Shown here piece after piece: positions 25,479-34,518 of a DNA stretch of 64,000 nt; the stretch's first letter is position 1, and every line of letters begins with the position of its first letter. This stretch comes from Thalassotalea fonticola (GTDB lineage: Bacteria > Pseudomonadota > Gammaproteobacteria > Enterobacterales > Alteromonadaceae), in contig NZ_CP136600.1 of NCBI RefSeq assembly GCF_032911225.1, positions 2,356,001-2,420,000 of the forward strand, written 5' to 3'. Made by a program: the position numbers and the translations under genes. The notes beneath the pieces are model-generated. The model was given only the letters and a program-made list of their open reading frames with translations, was not told the origin of the DNA and made no database searches.

Positions 25479-28265
25479 ATGATAAAAACTGCTTCAAATA
25501 GATGGTTACCTCAGTGTTGCTTGCTCTTATTACTTAACCTTTTAAACGGTGCAGCAATCGCTGCTGACTCGGCTAAAGTTTTTGTCGATCCTGTTAACGG
25601 TGAAGATACAACAACAGGTAGAGATGGTAGCTTTGATTTGCCATTTAAAACCATTGACTTTGCACTCGACTATGCCGAATTAAATTATAACTCGGGAATT
25701 AGTGAAGCATTAAGACAAGCTTATACCATTCAATTGCGAGGCGGTGAATATAAGCTGTTAACGAATAGAAACAATATTATTGCCAGTGCAGACAAGCCTG
25801 TGGTAATTGAAGCATATAACAATGAACTGGTCACCTTCGATGGTTCCATTGAAGTATTAAATCCATGGGTCGCCGATAGTACAAATATATACAGCACATA
25901 TATTGGTGAAGATATCTGGCAGCTATTCAGTCAGGAAAATGGTCAATGGCAGGAAAAAATGAACGCCCGCTGGCCTAACGCCCGCTTTGGTGAAAGCAAA
26001 GGCTCGGTAACCTCAGTTTATCAGCGAGACAGTTGGGCCCATGCGAATGAAACAGGCAATAGTAATGGCACCACGATTGATGATGCCTTAGCCAATGATA
26101 GTAGCATTAATAGCATAAGTTTAAACGGTGCGGTTCTGGTTACTAATTCTGGTAGTTTTGACAGCTGGACCCGATTGGTTACCAGCCACATTGCTGGCGA
26201 GTCAAGCTTTAGCTATCAAACCACACCTCAGTTTAGAAATGAAAAACATTTATACTATTTTGTGCAAAACAAGAAAGAGTTTCTCGATAATAATGATGAA
26301 TGGTTTTTCGATGTAACAACCAAAAAAGCTTATATCTATTCCGATACAGGTGCGCCTACCATGGCAATGCGAGCCAAAAATCAGGCCTATGCATTTAAAG
26401 TGGCCAGGTGGGAGCATGTTACCCTAAAAAATGTCAACTTTTTTGCCACAACGTTTCAGTGTGTTGAGTGCGAGAACATCACCATTACTGACAGCACGTT
26501 TGAATACAGTGGCTCTGCCCGACGAGCTCTGGGCAAAGTCAATGAAAAACCTAGTATGCTGAGGATCATCTCTCGTCAAGACAGAGCATCTAACCATACC
26601 TTACGCAATATCTCTATGAACCATAGCGATAGTCAGGCGTTTCAGTTAAAAGGTAATGGTTCAATAGTCGAAAATTCATCATTCACCAATATTGATTGGG
26701 CAGCAACAGAGTCTTATGCGCCAAGTGCGGCGCTGGTATTCGCGGGTAACGACCTTAGCTTTAAATACAACACAGTTTATCGGGCAGGCACTTCAGAAAC
26801 GTTAGCGACAACAGGATTAAGTGGCGGTGCCAGTCTTCCGGGCAAGCATACTGGCGCTCCTGAAGGTAATATCATTGCCGAGTTTAATCACATCTCAAAT
26901 ACCGGTTTTGCCCAAAGTGATGGCGCAATGATCCAGGTTAGAGTTAAGGCTCAAAAAAATTCTGTGATCAGCCATAACTGGCTGCACGACTCGCCAAAAT
27001 ACGGTGTACGTTTTGATGCGCCGATACCACCCACATCTTACGGCAGTGATGGCGTTATGACCCACAATGTGGTTTACAATACCAATGGCATTATGGTTAA
27101 AGGTGAAAATCAACGTATCTATCATAATACGGTTTTTGATAACCTTGACTCTGCTAAAACGGAATTAATTATCCTTGATGACTCAGACGTAAATGGTGTG
27201 ATCGGTGGTGCCAATGTTGGCAGTAAGGTGATCAATAATGCTGGCGATCAAATTTCCAGTGAACGAAAAGCTGATGCTGCCATTCCAGCTTGGGTTGCCC
27301 TGGGCCACAATTTTAACGGTAACGAACAAGGCACAAGCGTTGCAAGCGAATTAACAAATCCTGCCGGCTTTGATTTTCGACCAAAACCAACATCAACGTT
27401 AAATGCCGGTGATATCATTAACGACAGCGATATACCCGGATTTAGCAGTGCAGCCTATTCAGGTGCTTATAATAATAACTTGACCAACTTCTGGTATGCC
27501 GGACAAAGAAAAGCCCAAGCCGCAGATCCGATCCCGGCCACGAATAGTAAAGCCATGCCAGTAAGTCCTGTTCTTGTTTGGCGTCCTGCGTATCAAGCAA
27601 GCTCATATAAAGTTTATTTGGGCAGCAGCGCCAGTCAATTGTCTTTACAAGCAACAGCAAGCACTAATGTATTACCGTTAAGCGATCTAAACGCCGACGA
27701 GACATATTATTGGCGAGTCGATGCACAAACTACAACGCAGCTCATAACAGGTGACGTTTGGCAATTTAGTACCAAGGCAAGCACTGCTGGTGATTTGGAC
27801 GGTGATGGTATTGTTGACGATCTTGATGATGACATCGATGGTGATTCAGTATTAAACAATAACGATGCCTTCCCACTCGATGCCAGCGAAAGCCTCGATA
27901 CCGACAATGATGGTATAGGCAATAATGCTGATCTCGATGATGATGGTGACAATGTTGCCGATACTGACGATGCTTTCCCACTTGATGCCAGTGAAAGTGT
28001 TGATACAGATAATGACGGTATTGGTAACAATGCTGATCTCGATGATGATGGCGACAATGTTGCCGATACTGACGATGCTTTCCCACTTGATTCGACAAAA
28101 TCAACTGATATACAAACGTCAACGCCAGGCAATAATGCTCCACCAAGCGAGGAAAACGATAGTGGTGGTAGCTTATCATTTAGCTTGTTTCTGCTGTTAT
28201 TCATCAAGTTATGTGTAAACTTGAACCGATCAATTAAACCCAATAAGGTAAACAACAAGCATTAA
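25479..28265 (+). CDS. Secreted right-handed beta-helix protein, possible GH141, with TSP3 repeats and GlyGly-CTERM-like tail
   Basis: 928 residues from ATG 25479 with AAGGAT upstream. Signal peptide about 1-29. From 30 the sequence KVFVDPVNGEDTTTGRDGSFDLPFKTIDFAL opens a parallel beta-helix, followed by many short Asn/Thr/Ile coils (about 250-560). A fibronectin-like segment with YYWRVDAQ lies near 740. Acidic thrombospondin-3 calcium repeats (DTDNDGIGNNADLDDDGDN) cover about 770-880. The tail is SGGS, a hydrophobic helix and basic residues. The N-terminal half recalls GH141 (fucosidase/xylanase) and related helix enzymes of fucose-rich glycans, but I cannot confirm family or active-site residues. 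Likely released or anchored through a rhombosortase. Confidence 0.75.
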   Translation: MIKTASNRWLPQCCLLLLLNLLNGAAIAADSAKVFVDPVNGEDTTTGRDGSFDLPFKTIDFALDYAELNYNSGISEALRQAYTIQLRGGEYKLLTNRNNIIASADKPVVIEAYNNELVTFDGSIEVLNPWVADSTNIYSTYIGEDIWQLFSQENGQWQEKMNARWPNARFGESKGSVTSVYQRDSWAHANETGNSNGTTIDDALANDSSINSISLNGAVLVTNSGSFDSWTRLVTSHIAGESSFSYQTTPQFRNEKHLYYFVQNKKEFLDNNDEWFFDVTTKKAYIYSDTGAPTMAMRAKNQAYAFKVARWEHVTLKNVNFFATTFQCVECENITITDSTFEYSGSARRALGKVNEKPSMLRIISRQDRASNHTLRNISMNHSDSQAFQLKGNGSIVENSSFTNIDWAATESYAPSAALVFAGNDLSFKYNTVYRAGTSETLATTGLSGGASLPGKHTGAPEGNIIAEFNHISNTGFAQSDGAMIQVRVKAQKNSVISHNWLHDSPKYGVRFDAPIPPTSYGSDGVMTHNVVYNTNGIMVKGENQRIYHNTVFDNLDSAKTELIILDDSDVNGVIGGANVGSKVINNAGDQISSERKADAAIPAWVALGHNFNGNEQGTSVASELTNPAGFDFRPKPTSTLNAGDIINDSDIPGFSSAAYSGAYNNNLTNFWYAGQRKAQAADPIPATNSKAMPVSPVLVWRPAYQASSYKVYLGSSASQLSLQATASTNVLPLSDLNADETYYWRVDAQTTTQLITGDVWQFSTKASTAGDLDGDGIVDDLDDDIDGDSVLNNNDAFPLDASESLDTDNDGIGNNADLDDDGDNVADTDDAFPLDASESVDTDNDGIGNNADLDDDGDNVADTDDAFPLDSTKSTDIQTSTPGNNAPPSEENDSGGSLSFSLFLLLFIKLCVNLNRSIKPNKVNNKH
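27865..28089 (+). repeat. 105-bp tandem repeat encoding TSP3 calcium-binding units
   Basis: Two full copies plus a partial copy of a 105-bp unit (35 residues, DAFPLDASES then DTDNDGIGNN then ADLDDDGDNV). The copies are nearly identical at DNA level, including silent positions, which points to recent duplication or gene conversion. Confidence 0.85.
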
Positions 28266-28766
28266 AATTGCATCGCTTTGATTTTATCTTGGTAGAAAAA
28301 CCTTCAAACACCTCAAGTTTCGCCTATTAGCCTTACCTATAATGGTAAGGCTAAACATAGCTTGAATCTTCCCTTTTACATTAATTCCGAACACAAACAG
28401 TGAACATAAACTATAATACACACAAAAATATAACCCTATATTTATTTAATAATGCATAAAACATAACAAATAAAAGCGCTAAAAACCGTTGAAATAGAAC
28501 AACAAGAGCAAAACCCTCTTTACAAACCCTTTACACTTCTTGACGAGTTCCTTACAAAGCTCTTGACAAGTTAAAATGAAAAAGCTAACCTCAAATGAAC
28601 ATTAACTATAAAAAACAACAAAAGTTAAGTTGACGTTTTAATTAGCTGATTTATTAGCAAGATTAAAATATTAAATACAACAGGTTTTCAAGAATTTAAC
28701 AGCAGTTTACTTTACAGGTATTGAGCATCAATGCCGTAAGAGACAAAATTTCAAGTGAGGGGATAC
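28266..28766 (+). promoter_or_regulatory. 500-bp gene-free stretch with hairpin, CpxR-type box and long leader
   Basis: It begins with a perfect stem TTAGCCTTACC (28327-28337) / GGTAAGGCTAA (28344-28354), which may end the beta-helix transcript. It continues AT-rich, with a TTTAC-N6-TTTAC box at 28519-28534 and nearby CTTGACGAG / CTTGACAAG repeats. It then leads without an evident gene into the large surface protein gene, leaving a leader of up to about 200 bases. Confidence 0.6.
28519..28534. promoter_or_regulatory. CpxR-type box before the DNRLRE surface protein gene
   Basis: TTTAC-AAACCC-TTTAC, that is two GTAAA half-sites six bases apart on the minus strand, 233 bp before the start codon. 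Same type as the boxes at 38479, 40470, 51528, 53351 and 55590. Confidence 0.55.
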
Positions 28767-31586
28767 ATGAAAACACAACATTATAAATCATTAGTCGCAG
28801 CGGCAATTTTAGCCAGCTTTACCCAAGTAGCACTGGCAGATACCATTGGGCCATTAGAAGCAGCTCAAGATACTTGGACCAATGGAAGTAATGCTGGTTC
28901 GGGGAGTAACTATGGTACTACAACCACATTTCGAATTGACACCGGAAAAATGCGTGCCTTTGTCGAGTTTGATGTAACTATACCTGATGGTCATATTATT
29001 GAGACAGCAACCTTAACCTTGACCGCTCAAGGCATTAAAGCGGGCACCTACGAGATAGCTAATACTATACCTGATACCTTTATTGCTGCTATTACTGGTG
29101 TTCCCTGGAACGAAACTACACTTACTGACTTGAATGATGACGACTTACTTGCAGCAGCAGGTCCTACAATTACCAGTCTGACGGATATTGTCGTTGGCAC
29201 TCCGGTTGATTTTGATGTAACCAGCGGCATTACCGGCAATGGTCTCCATACTTTCCTAGTAAATATAGCGCATGCAGACGCCAGAGCTGTCAAATACCAC
29301 TCCAGTGATGCAGGGGATGAAGCACTCCGCCCGAAATTAACAATTGTCACTAAAGATGCGGGTCCTGCTGATGAGGAGGCACCAGTCTTTGATGATATTC
29401 CAACAATTGCAATTGACGCAACAGGCACATTAACTGAGCTAAGCAGTTTAGTTAATGTTACTGCCAATGATAATGTGGACGGTGTAATTAACGCAACCAT
29501 TACTGCCGTTGACGGTGATACCGAGGCGAGTACTAATGTTATTTCCGGTGAACACATTATCACCATGACAGCTACAGACACATCAGACAACAGTGCAAGT
29601 AAAGACGTTACTGTACATATTAAGCCGATGATATTGTCATTAGCCGCTGATCAGCAGGTGGCTTCAGGAAGTGTCATTCCGGTAAGCGTTGAGCTTTCAG
29701 GTCCAGCAGTGACATACCCAGTAAATGTTTATTACAGCCTAATCGGTGATGCGGCGACGCCGGCAAGTGATACATTAGTCTTTAATGATGCTAACCCACA
29801 AACGATTGATGTAAATATTCTAGCTGATGCCGCAGGTGCCAGCAGCGCTACATTAACAATTGACAGCGCTGACAATGCACAACTACCAGAAGACGCTTCG
29901 GTGATGTTAACCGTTATTTCTGGCAATGTTGCGCCGGATGTTGAACTTACGTTCAGCCAAGATGGTAAAGTATTAAGTACGATTGACAGTACATCTTCAC
30001 AGATTGTCAGTTATATAGATGCGAATGCTGGCCTTGTCACCGTTACTGCTACGGTTACAGATCTTAATGAAGATGCTAACACGGTTGCCTTTAGTGGTAG
30101 CGATTCCGCCTTTAACGCCAGTGGTAACACACTCGAAATTGATCCAGTGTTATTAATGGGTGCTTATAGCTTAACTGTAGATGCGACAGAGACTGATACC
30201 GATCCAGCATTGAGCGGCTCATTAGAAGTTGAATTTGTTGTAGCTGCAGAATTACCCGAATTATCAGCAGATTTAGACACCGATAAAGATACTATAGCAG
30301 ACAGTGAAGAAGGCTACATTGATAGTGACGGCGACGGCATTGTTGATTATCTCGATGATGAGCCGGATACAACGCTATTACCGGTAGCAGACGATAAATA
30401 CGCACTACAAGTAACTGAAGGTCAATTATCAGTCGGTAGCATTGGTCGGGCTGCGAATGGTCTGTTAACAGATTCGGCGTTGATAAGCTCTGCTGCATTA
30501 ACAGAGTTTGCAGTTGATATTAATGGATTACCCGTATCCAATACCGTAGATGATGGTTATGCGGCTATTGCTGGCGCTGAAATGATTAACTTCAGAGTTA
30601 GCGGCTTAGATGACGGTGGTGTGGCTACTGTAGTTTACAAATTAGCCGATGAAGTAGTTATTACTGACAAAACTGAATACCGTAAATACACACCATCTAA
30701 AGGGTGGCAACCATTTGAAAGTGATTTTGACAACTCAATTTCTTCAGCACCTAAAGACATTGAGGGGAATTGTCCTGCACCATTGTCTGAGGCTTATGAA
30801 GATAATTTAACCGCAGGTAATTGTATTCAGCTTTCAATCCTTGATGGTGGTGATTATGACGCCGATGGTGAGACGAATGGTGAAGTTGAAGACCCAGGTT
30901 TGTTAGCCGAATTCAATAACTCTCCAGCATTTGCAAGTATTGCCTTAGCACAGTTCAATGCCGGTGAAAGTTTCAGCTTAAGTCTTGCTGATTTAGTTAG
31001 CGACGCCGATGGCGACGAACTTACCATTAGTATAGTAAGTGGTCCAGGTTGGTTATCTATCAATGAAGATAATGAGCTAAACGGTACACCTAGCAATGAT
31101 TCTGCTACCGATGCTTTAGTCCTTGGTGTCACTGATACTAAAGGTGCGTCAGCACAAGTATCGCTAGCGATTGCCATTAACAAAGCACCTGTTTTTGCTA
31201 ACTCGACTATAGTACTCGCTCCAGCTTCACGTAATGTCGAGTATTCAGCAAGCATTAGCGATCAAGTTACCGATGCTGATGGCGACAGCTTTACCTTTGC
31301 CAAAGTTAACGGTCCACACTGGTTGAAGTTAAGTGCAGATGGCAAGTTATCGGGCACACCGCTTAAAGCAGATGTTACTACACCGCTTTCAACAGATATT
31401 ACATCACAAAATGAGCCTATTAATGTAACCATAACAGCAACCGATGCAAACGGTGCAGTTTCAACAGCGACCTTAGAGGTAACTGTTGAAGACTCTGATG
31501 TTCGAGCCAATGATGCCGGTTCATTCTCTGCCGCATTATTCGCCATGTTAGGTTTAGTGTCACTACGTAGAAGAAAGCAAAAGTAA
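28767..31586 (+). CDS. Large secreted multi-domain surface protein (DNRLRE/CBM96-like, Ig-like repeats, sorting tail)
   Basis: 939 residues from ATG 28767, preceded by GAGGGGA. Signal peptide about 1-25. Domains, with rough positions: a DNRLRE (CBM96-like) beta-sandwich at 26-195 (starts with AAQDTWTNG, contains RAFVEFDVTIPDG); a HYR-like Ig domain at 200-285; two further beta domains at 285-490; an acidic calcium-type stretch near 500; a choice-of-anchor-U-like domain at 525-690; two putative-Ig (cadherin-like) repeats at 695-920, each with a DADGD ... GPxWL ... L(N/S)GTP pattern. The end is AGSFSAALFAMLGLVSLRRRKQK, a short GlyGly-CTERM-like tail. No catalytic domain is seen. It probably binds glycan at the cell surface. 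Confidence 0.82.
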   Translation: MKTQHYKSLVAAAILASFTQVALADTIGPLEAAQDTWTNGSNAGSGSNYGTTTTFRIDTGKMRAFVEFDVTIPDGHIIETATLTLTAQGIKAGTYEIANTIPDTFIAAITGVPWNETTLTDLNDDDLLAAAGPTITSLTDIVVGTPVDFDVTSGITGNGLHTFLVNIAHADARAVKYHSSDAGDEALRPKLTIVTKDAGPADEEAPVFDDIPTIAIDATGTLTELSSLVNVTANDNVDGVINATITAVDGDTEASTNVISGEHIITMTATDTSDNSASKDVTVHIKPMILSLAADQQVASGSVIPVSVELSGPAVTYPVNVYYSLIGDAATPASDTLVFNDANPQTIDVNILADAAGASSATLTIDSADNAQLPEDASVMLTVISGNVAPDVELTFSQDGKVLSTIDSTSSQIVSYIDANAGLVTVTATVTDLNEDANTVAFSGSDSAFNASGNTLEIDPVLLMGAYSLTVDATETDTDPALSGSLEVEFVVAAELPELSADLDTDKDTIADSEEGYIDSDGDGIVDYLDDEPDTTLLPVADDKYALQVTEGQLSVGSIGRAANGLLTDSALISSAALTEFAVDINGLPVSNTVDDGYAAIAGAEMINFRVSGLDDGGVATVVYKLADEVVITDKTEYRKYTPSKGWQPFESDFDNSISSAPKDIEGNCPAPLSEAYEDNLTAGNCIQLSILDGGDYDADGETNGEVEDPGLLAEFNNSPAFASIALAQFNAGESFSLSLADLVSDADGDELTISIVSGPGWLSINEDNELNGTPSNDSATDALVLGVTDTKGASAQVSLAIAINKAPVFANSTIVLAPASRNVEYSASISDQVTDADGDSFTFAKVNGPHWLKLSADGKLSGTPLKADVTTPLSTDITSQNEPINVTITATDANGAVSTATLEVTVEDSDVRANDAGSFSAALFAMLGLVSLRRRKQK

Positions 31587-31626
31587 AATTGTCATTACGG
31601 CATAAGCCGTAGCTACAAAGTGAACC

Positions 31627-31655
31627 AAGGGGATCATCAAGATCCCCTTTTTTAT
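31627..31655 (+). terminator. Terminator of the large surface protein gene
   Basis: Stem AAGGGGATC / GATCCCCTT with a five-base loop, followed by TTTTTTA; 40 bp after the stop codon. Confidence 0.9.
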
Positions 31656-31874
31656 GTGCACGTTTCAGTGCTTGATGTGTTCTAGTGGAGATTCCTGTAT
31701 AGGTTTAGAAGGGACAACGCTAGTCTTCATAAAACCAATCTGCATAACTATATAGTCATCTCAGTGCTTATCAAACGTACCAGAACAATCAAAATTCGAG
31801 GCAGGTAGTTATTAAAACAATTGCTCCAGAATTGCTCTAATGACCTACATACATGTTTAAATATCTCCTTTAAA

Positions 31875-31910
31875 TTTGGGTGATTATCGTAGGTTTGATA
31901 ATCACCCAAA
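31875..31910. repeat. Perfect 14-bp inverted repeat (hairpin) in a gene-free region
   Basis: TTTGGGTGATTATC at 31875-31888 and GATAATCACCCAAA at 31897-31910 with an eight-base loop. No gene ends close to it, so its role (terminator, dispersed repeat, or processed RNA element) is open. Confidence 0.6.
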
Positions 31911-32115
31911 GGCCTATTTTAGAAGAGTTTTAAGCCATGTTAAATATTTTTAATGTCTACAGCATGGACGCAGAAGTTAGGACGAAGCATGGAGCTAGAG
32001 CCGAGGAATAACTACACTACAAAATGAGGCCTTGCCTAGAACGCTTTTAGCATAGCTGAGCGGCTCACTTCTTATGCATAATGGTATTAAACGTAGCTAA
32101 AGATAAGAGATTGTA

Positions 32116-32148
32116 AAAATAAAGCCGCTACAACAAAGTAAGCGGCTT
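32116..32148 (-). terminator. Terminator downstream of the aldo/keto reductase gene
   Basis: AAGCCGCT (32122-32129) pairs with AGCGGCTT (32141-32148). On the minus strand the stem is followed by TTATTTTTAC, typical of intrinsic termination for the leftward gene ending at 32214. Confidence 0.75.
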
Positions 32149-32213
32149 ATAAACTGCTACGGTTTCAGCAGCGCTGATATTGGATGAGAGATTAAATTTT
32201 GTTGCTAAACTCT

Positions 32214-33221
32214 CTAGCTAATATTTTTTGAAATTAAGCCTTGCTCTTGCATGGCTTGCCAAAAGGCCACAGGAACTTGGGCTTCGGCTAATGAAATATT
32301 GCTTTTCACTCGCTTAGGCGAGCTTGAACTTAAAGCAATGGCCTTGATCTCATCAAATAGAAATGAGAATTGTACACAAGCTTCCGCCGGTTTTACCGCA
32401 AACTGTTCACATATTGCATTAAATTTATCGCGCCAAGTAAACTCCGCAGGATGGCTTTCACGAGTAATTTTTTTGTAATCAAAATTATCACTGCCTAAAA
32501 GAAAACCGGCGTTAAATACCGCGGAATTAATCACACTTACACCTTGTTTTCCTAACTTTTTCAATAAGTTCAAGGTTGAGTCTTTATGAGTATATGGCGT
32601 TACTGAGCAAGCAAACATGGCCCAATCGAGTTGAATGTGGTCACTGATGAAGTCGATAACACTGACATCTTTTGCACCAACGCCAATTGATTCAACTTTG
32701 CCGGCAGCACGTAGTTCCATCAATGCTTTATAAGCATCAAGTATGTCTTGTTTACGTTTTTCCAAATCGACATCACCTGTTGCGGCGGCAAGATATTCAT
32801 CGGGGTCATGAATAGAAACAATTTTAGCTTCGTAATCACCTAATAATTCGTTGCCCTGATGGTAACAATCAAGAATTCCCTGATAAGAGATGTCCTGCAC
32901 TGCATCGTGCTTAAGGTTGATCCAGGCACCAGGCTCAAATGTTGGCTCGGCAGTAGTTAACGGTACTCGCTTCCAACCAAGTTTATTACTAATTTTAACG
33001 TCATTTGGAGCAACGTTTAATGCTTTCAAACCAGCAGCTAAAGATTCAAGAGCCAGGCCTGCACCGTATTTACCGGCACTGTCGAATAACGGGGTACCCG
33101 GACTATTTTCAACCGCAGCCTGTACCAACTGGGTTTTGGTAGCAGTATCCAACTCGACAAAAAGGTTGCCTAAACTACTGGTGCCAAAGACTATTTTTGG
33201 AAGCGAAACTGTTCCATTCAT
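32214..33221 (-). CDS. Aldo/keto reductase, L-fucose/L-galactose (D-threo-aldose) 1-dehydrogenase-like
   Basis: 335 residues, a complete AKR barrel. The catalytic tetrad is visible: LFDSAGKYG (Asp and Tyr five apart), KISNKLGWKR (Lys), and VSIHDPDEYL (His). The length, the LFDSAGKYGAGLALESL pattern and the end LSSSSPKRVKSNISL fit the D-threo-aldose dehydrogenase group. That group oxidises L-fucose, L-galactose, D-arabinose and L-xylose at C1 to the lactone with NAD(P). It would supply the lactone for the COG3618 enzyme 16 kb away. It lies behind a DUF3083-type gene and a sulfatase on the same strand. Not part of the catabolic operon, so the link is by function. Confidence 0.82.
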   Translation of the reverse strand: MNGTVSLPKIVFGTSSLGNLFVELDTATKTQLVQAAVENSPGTPLFDSAGKYGAGLALESLAAGLKALNVAPNDVKISNKLGWKRVPLTTAEPTFEPGAWINLKHDAVQDISYQGILDCYHQGNELLGDYEAKIVSIHDPDEYLAAATGDVDLEKRKQDILDAYKALMELRAAGKVESIGVGAKDVSVIDFISDHIQLDWAMFACSVTPYTHKDSTLNLLKKLGKQGVSVINSAVFNAGFLLGSDNFDYKKITRESHPAEFTWRDKFNAICEQFAVKPAEACVQFSFLFDEIKAIALSSSSPKRVKSNISLAEAQVPVAFWQAMQEQGLISKNIS

Positions 33222-33327
33222 ATTTTTCTACTCTTAATGGAAACCTCAACTAATAAGTGAGGTTTCAAATTTAACGTTTCTTGTATTATTAATAGCAAGT
33301 TGATTAAGTTATTTGTCAGTCTAAGTA

Positions 33328-34452
33328 TTACACTCTACGCACCAACTGCTGATTTAAACGCATTAACATATAATCTCGGTCTTTTTTCCAGTTTAGCTCG
33401 TCAGCAAAACTGCCAATCGTTTGCATTACTTGGTTAACAAATTTGCCGTAGGTTTTATGAGTCTCATCAACATCTGTCGCAAAAAATACTAAACGTATGG
33501 TATCAACCAACTTATCTCCCTGCCACTCGCTGTTAATTTCTCCGGCTTCATCATGAGGATTATAGCCAAGAGAAATGATATCACCGTTAATAATGGTTCT
33601 TGCCTGTTCATCATAACGCACAATTGGTGACATACCATTGGCTATTATAGTGGCATGATTAAGCTTGTGTTTTTTCGCCGATTGGGTAAATGCTTGGGTA
33701 ATTTCTGTGTATAAGTTTTCGTATGGTTTATCGGCATTGTGATCAATGTCAGTACCTTTTAACAGTCTTCTTGCCATAGGTACACTTACTACTGCGTAGG
33801 TTATTGCTGTATGCTCGCCTTCAAGCTTGTAGCCCTGATGTAAGTATCGCGCTGAGATCTCACGAAACGTGTGAGTGACGCTTTCTCTACTGCCTTTTTC
33901 TCTGGCAAATATGTCATAAGTGAGATGTTGATGATCACGTACTTTCAACTCACTAGCTTGCAGACCAATACGCTTTGAAATAATATTCACCGCATTGAAT
34001 ACTTTTTGGTGAAAACTGCCAGCGTCTTCACGCAGACTGTCACCTGTGGCTAAAAACAAGAATTTTACTTTATTCGAACGCACAGCACCGTCAAAATAGC
34101 CCTTAAAGGTGCTGTTATGATTAGGACTATAAAAGAAGAATGATTGTTTTTCAGTGTGTAAAACCTGCTGTTCATCACTGTTTCTGACTCTGACCAAGCG
34201 ATTATTGGCAATAAAGTTAGCATGGTCAATATCAAATTCTTCAACCACATCAAAGGCAAGCTTGGCCAGTTTTTGATAAAATTTTTGATATGGCTGTTCA
34301 AGGCTAAGATCAACTTTACCAACGACCAACTCAATTAACTTATCTGTTAACGGCATCTCGGCGATGAGATAATGATTATCACGTGCACTTTTAGGTACAT
34401 AAACTTTGTCAGCAGCACGGCGTCTACGAAGTGTTGAGTTTGTTCGTCTCAT
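33328..34452 (-). CDS. DUF3083-type protein with an internal tandem duplication
   Basis: 374 residues, no signal peptide, no membrane helix, Arg-rich start (MRRTNSTLRRRRAADK). It resembles the uncharacterised DUF3083 family of marine gammaproteobacteria as I recall it. The two halves repeat each other. Residues 54-83 (PYQKFY ... HANFIAN) match 243-272 (PYENLY ... HATIIAN) with the same 23-residue spacing, and FLFLATGDS at 131 matches LVFFATDVD at 321. It looks cytosolic. It sits between a sulfatase and an aldo/keto reductase with gaps of 66 and 106 bp, possibly in one transcript. Function unknown. Confidence 0.8.
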   Translation of the reverse strand: MRRTNSTLRRRRAADKVYVPKSARDNHYLIAEMPLTDKLIELVVGKVDLSLEQPYQKFYQKLAKLAFDVVEEFDIDHANFIANNRLVRVRNSDEQQVLHTEKQSFFFYSPNHNSTFKGYFDGAVRSNKVKFLFLATGDSLREDAGSFHQKVFNAVNIISKRIGLQASELKVRDHQHLTYDIFAREKGSRESVTHTFREISARYLHQGYKLEGEHTAITYAVVSVPMARRLLKGTDIDHNADKPYENLYTEITQAFTQSAKKHKLNHATIIANGMSPIVRYDEQARTIINGDIISLGYNPHDEAGEINSEWQGDKLVDTIRLVFFATDVDETHKTYGKFVNQVMQTIGSFADELNWKKDRDYMLMRLNQQLVRRV

Positions 34453-34518
34453 ATTATCCTCTCTTTGATTATCAACCAGAAAACAAGTCTGATAGATTTA
34501 ATGATTAAAGCTGATTCG

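Larger units (their letters stand above)
31587..32213. other. 627-bp gene-free stretch with three hairpins
   Basis: I see three stem-loops (31627-31649, 31875-31910, 32122-32148) and no convincing gene. A 24-codon open frame starting at 31936 (MLNIFNVYSMDAEVRTKHG...) lies in sequence that looks like a dispersed non-coding repeat, and I do not call it as a gene. Confidence 0.55.

Noticed and set aside
27865..28089. Regular repeats as a possible CRISPR array
   Set aside because: Units are in-frame coding repeats (35 residues each) without unique spacers.
27707..28258. Long open frames on the minus strand and in other frames across the TSP3 repeats
   Set aside because: They mirror the acidic repeat coding of the beta-helix protein, have low-complexity Ser/His-rich products, and lack ribosome sites.
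31936..32010. Tiny open frame MLNIFNVYSMDAEVRTKHG
   Set aside because: 24 codons only, no ribosome site, in sequence that looks like a dispersed non-coding repeat.
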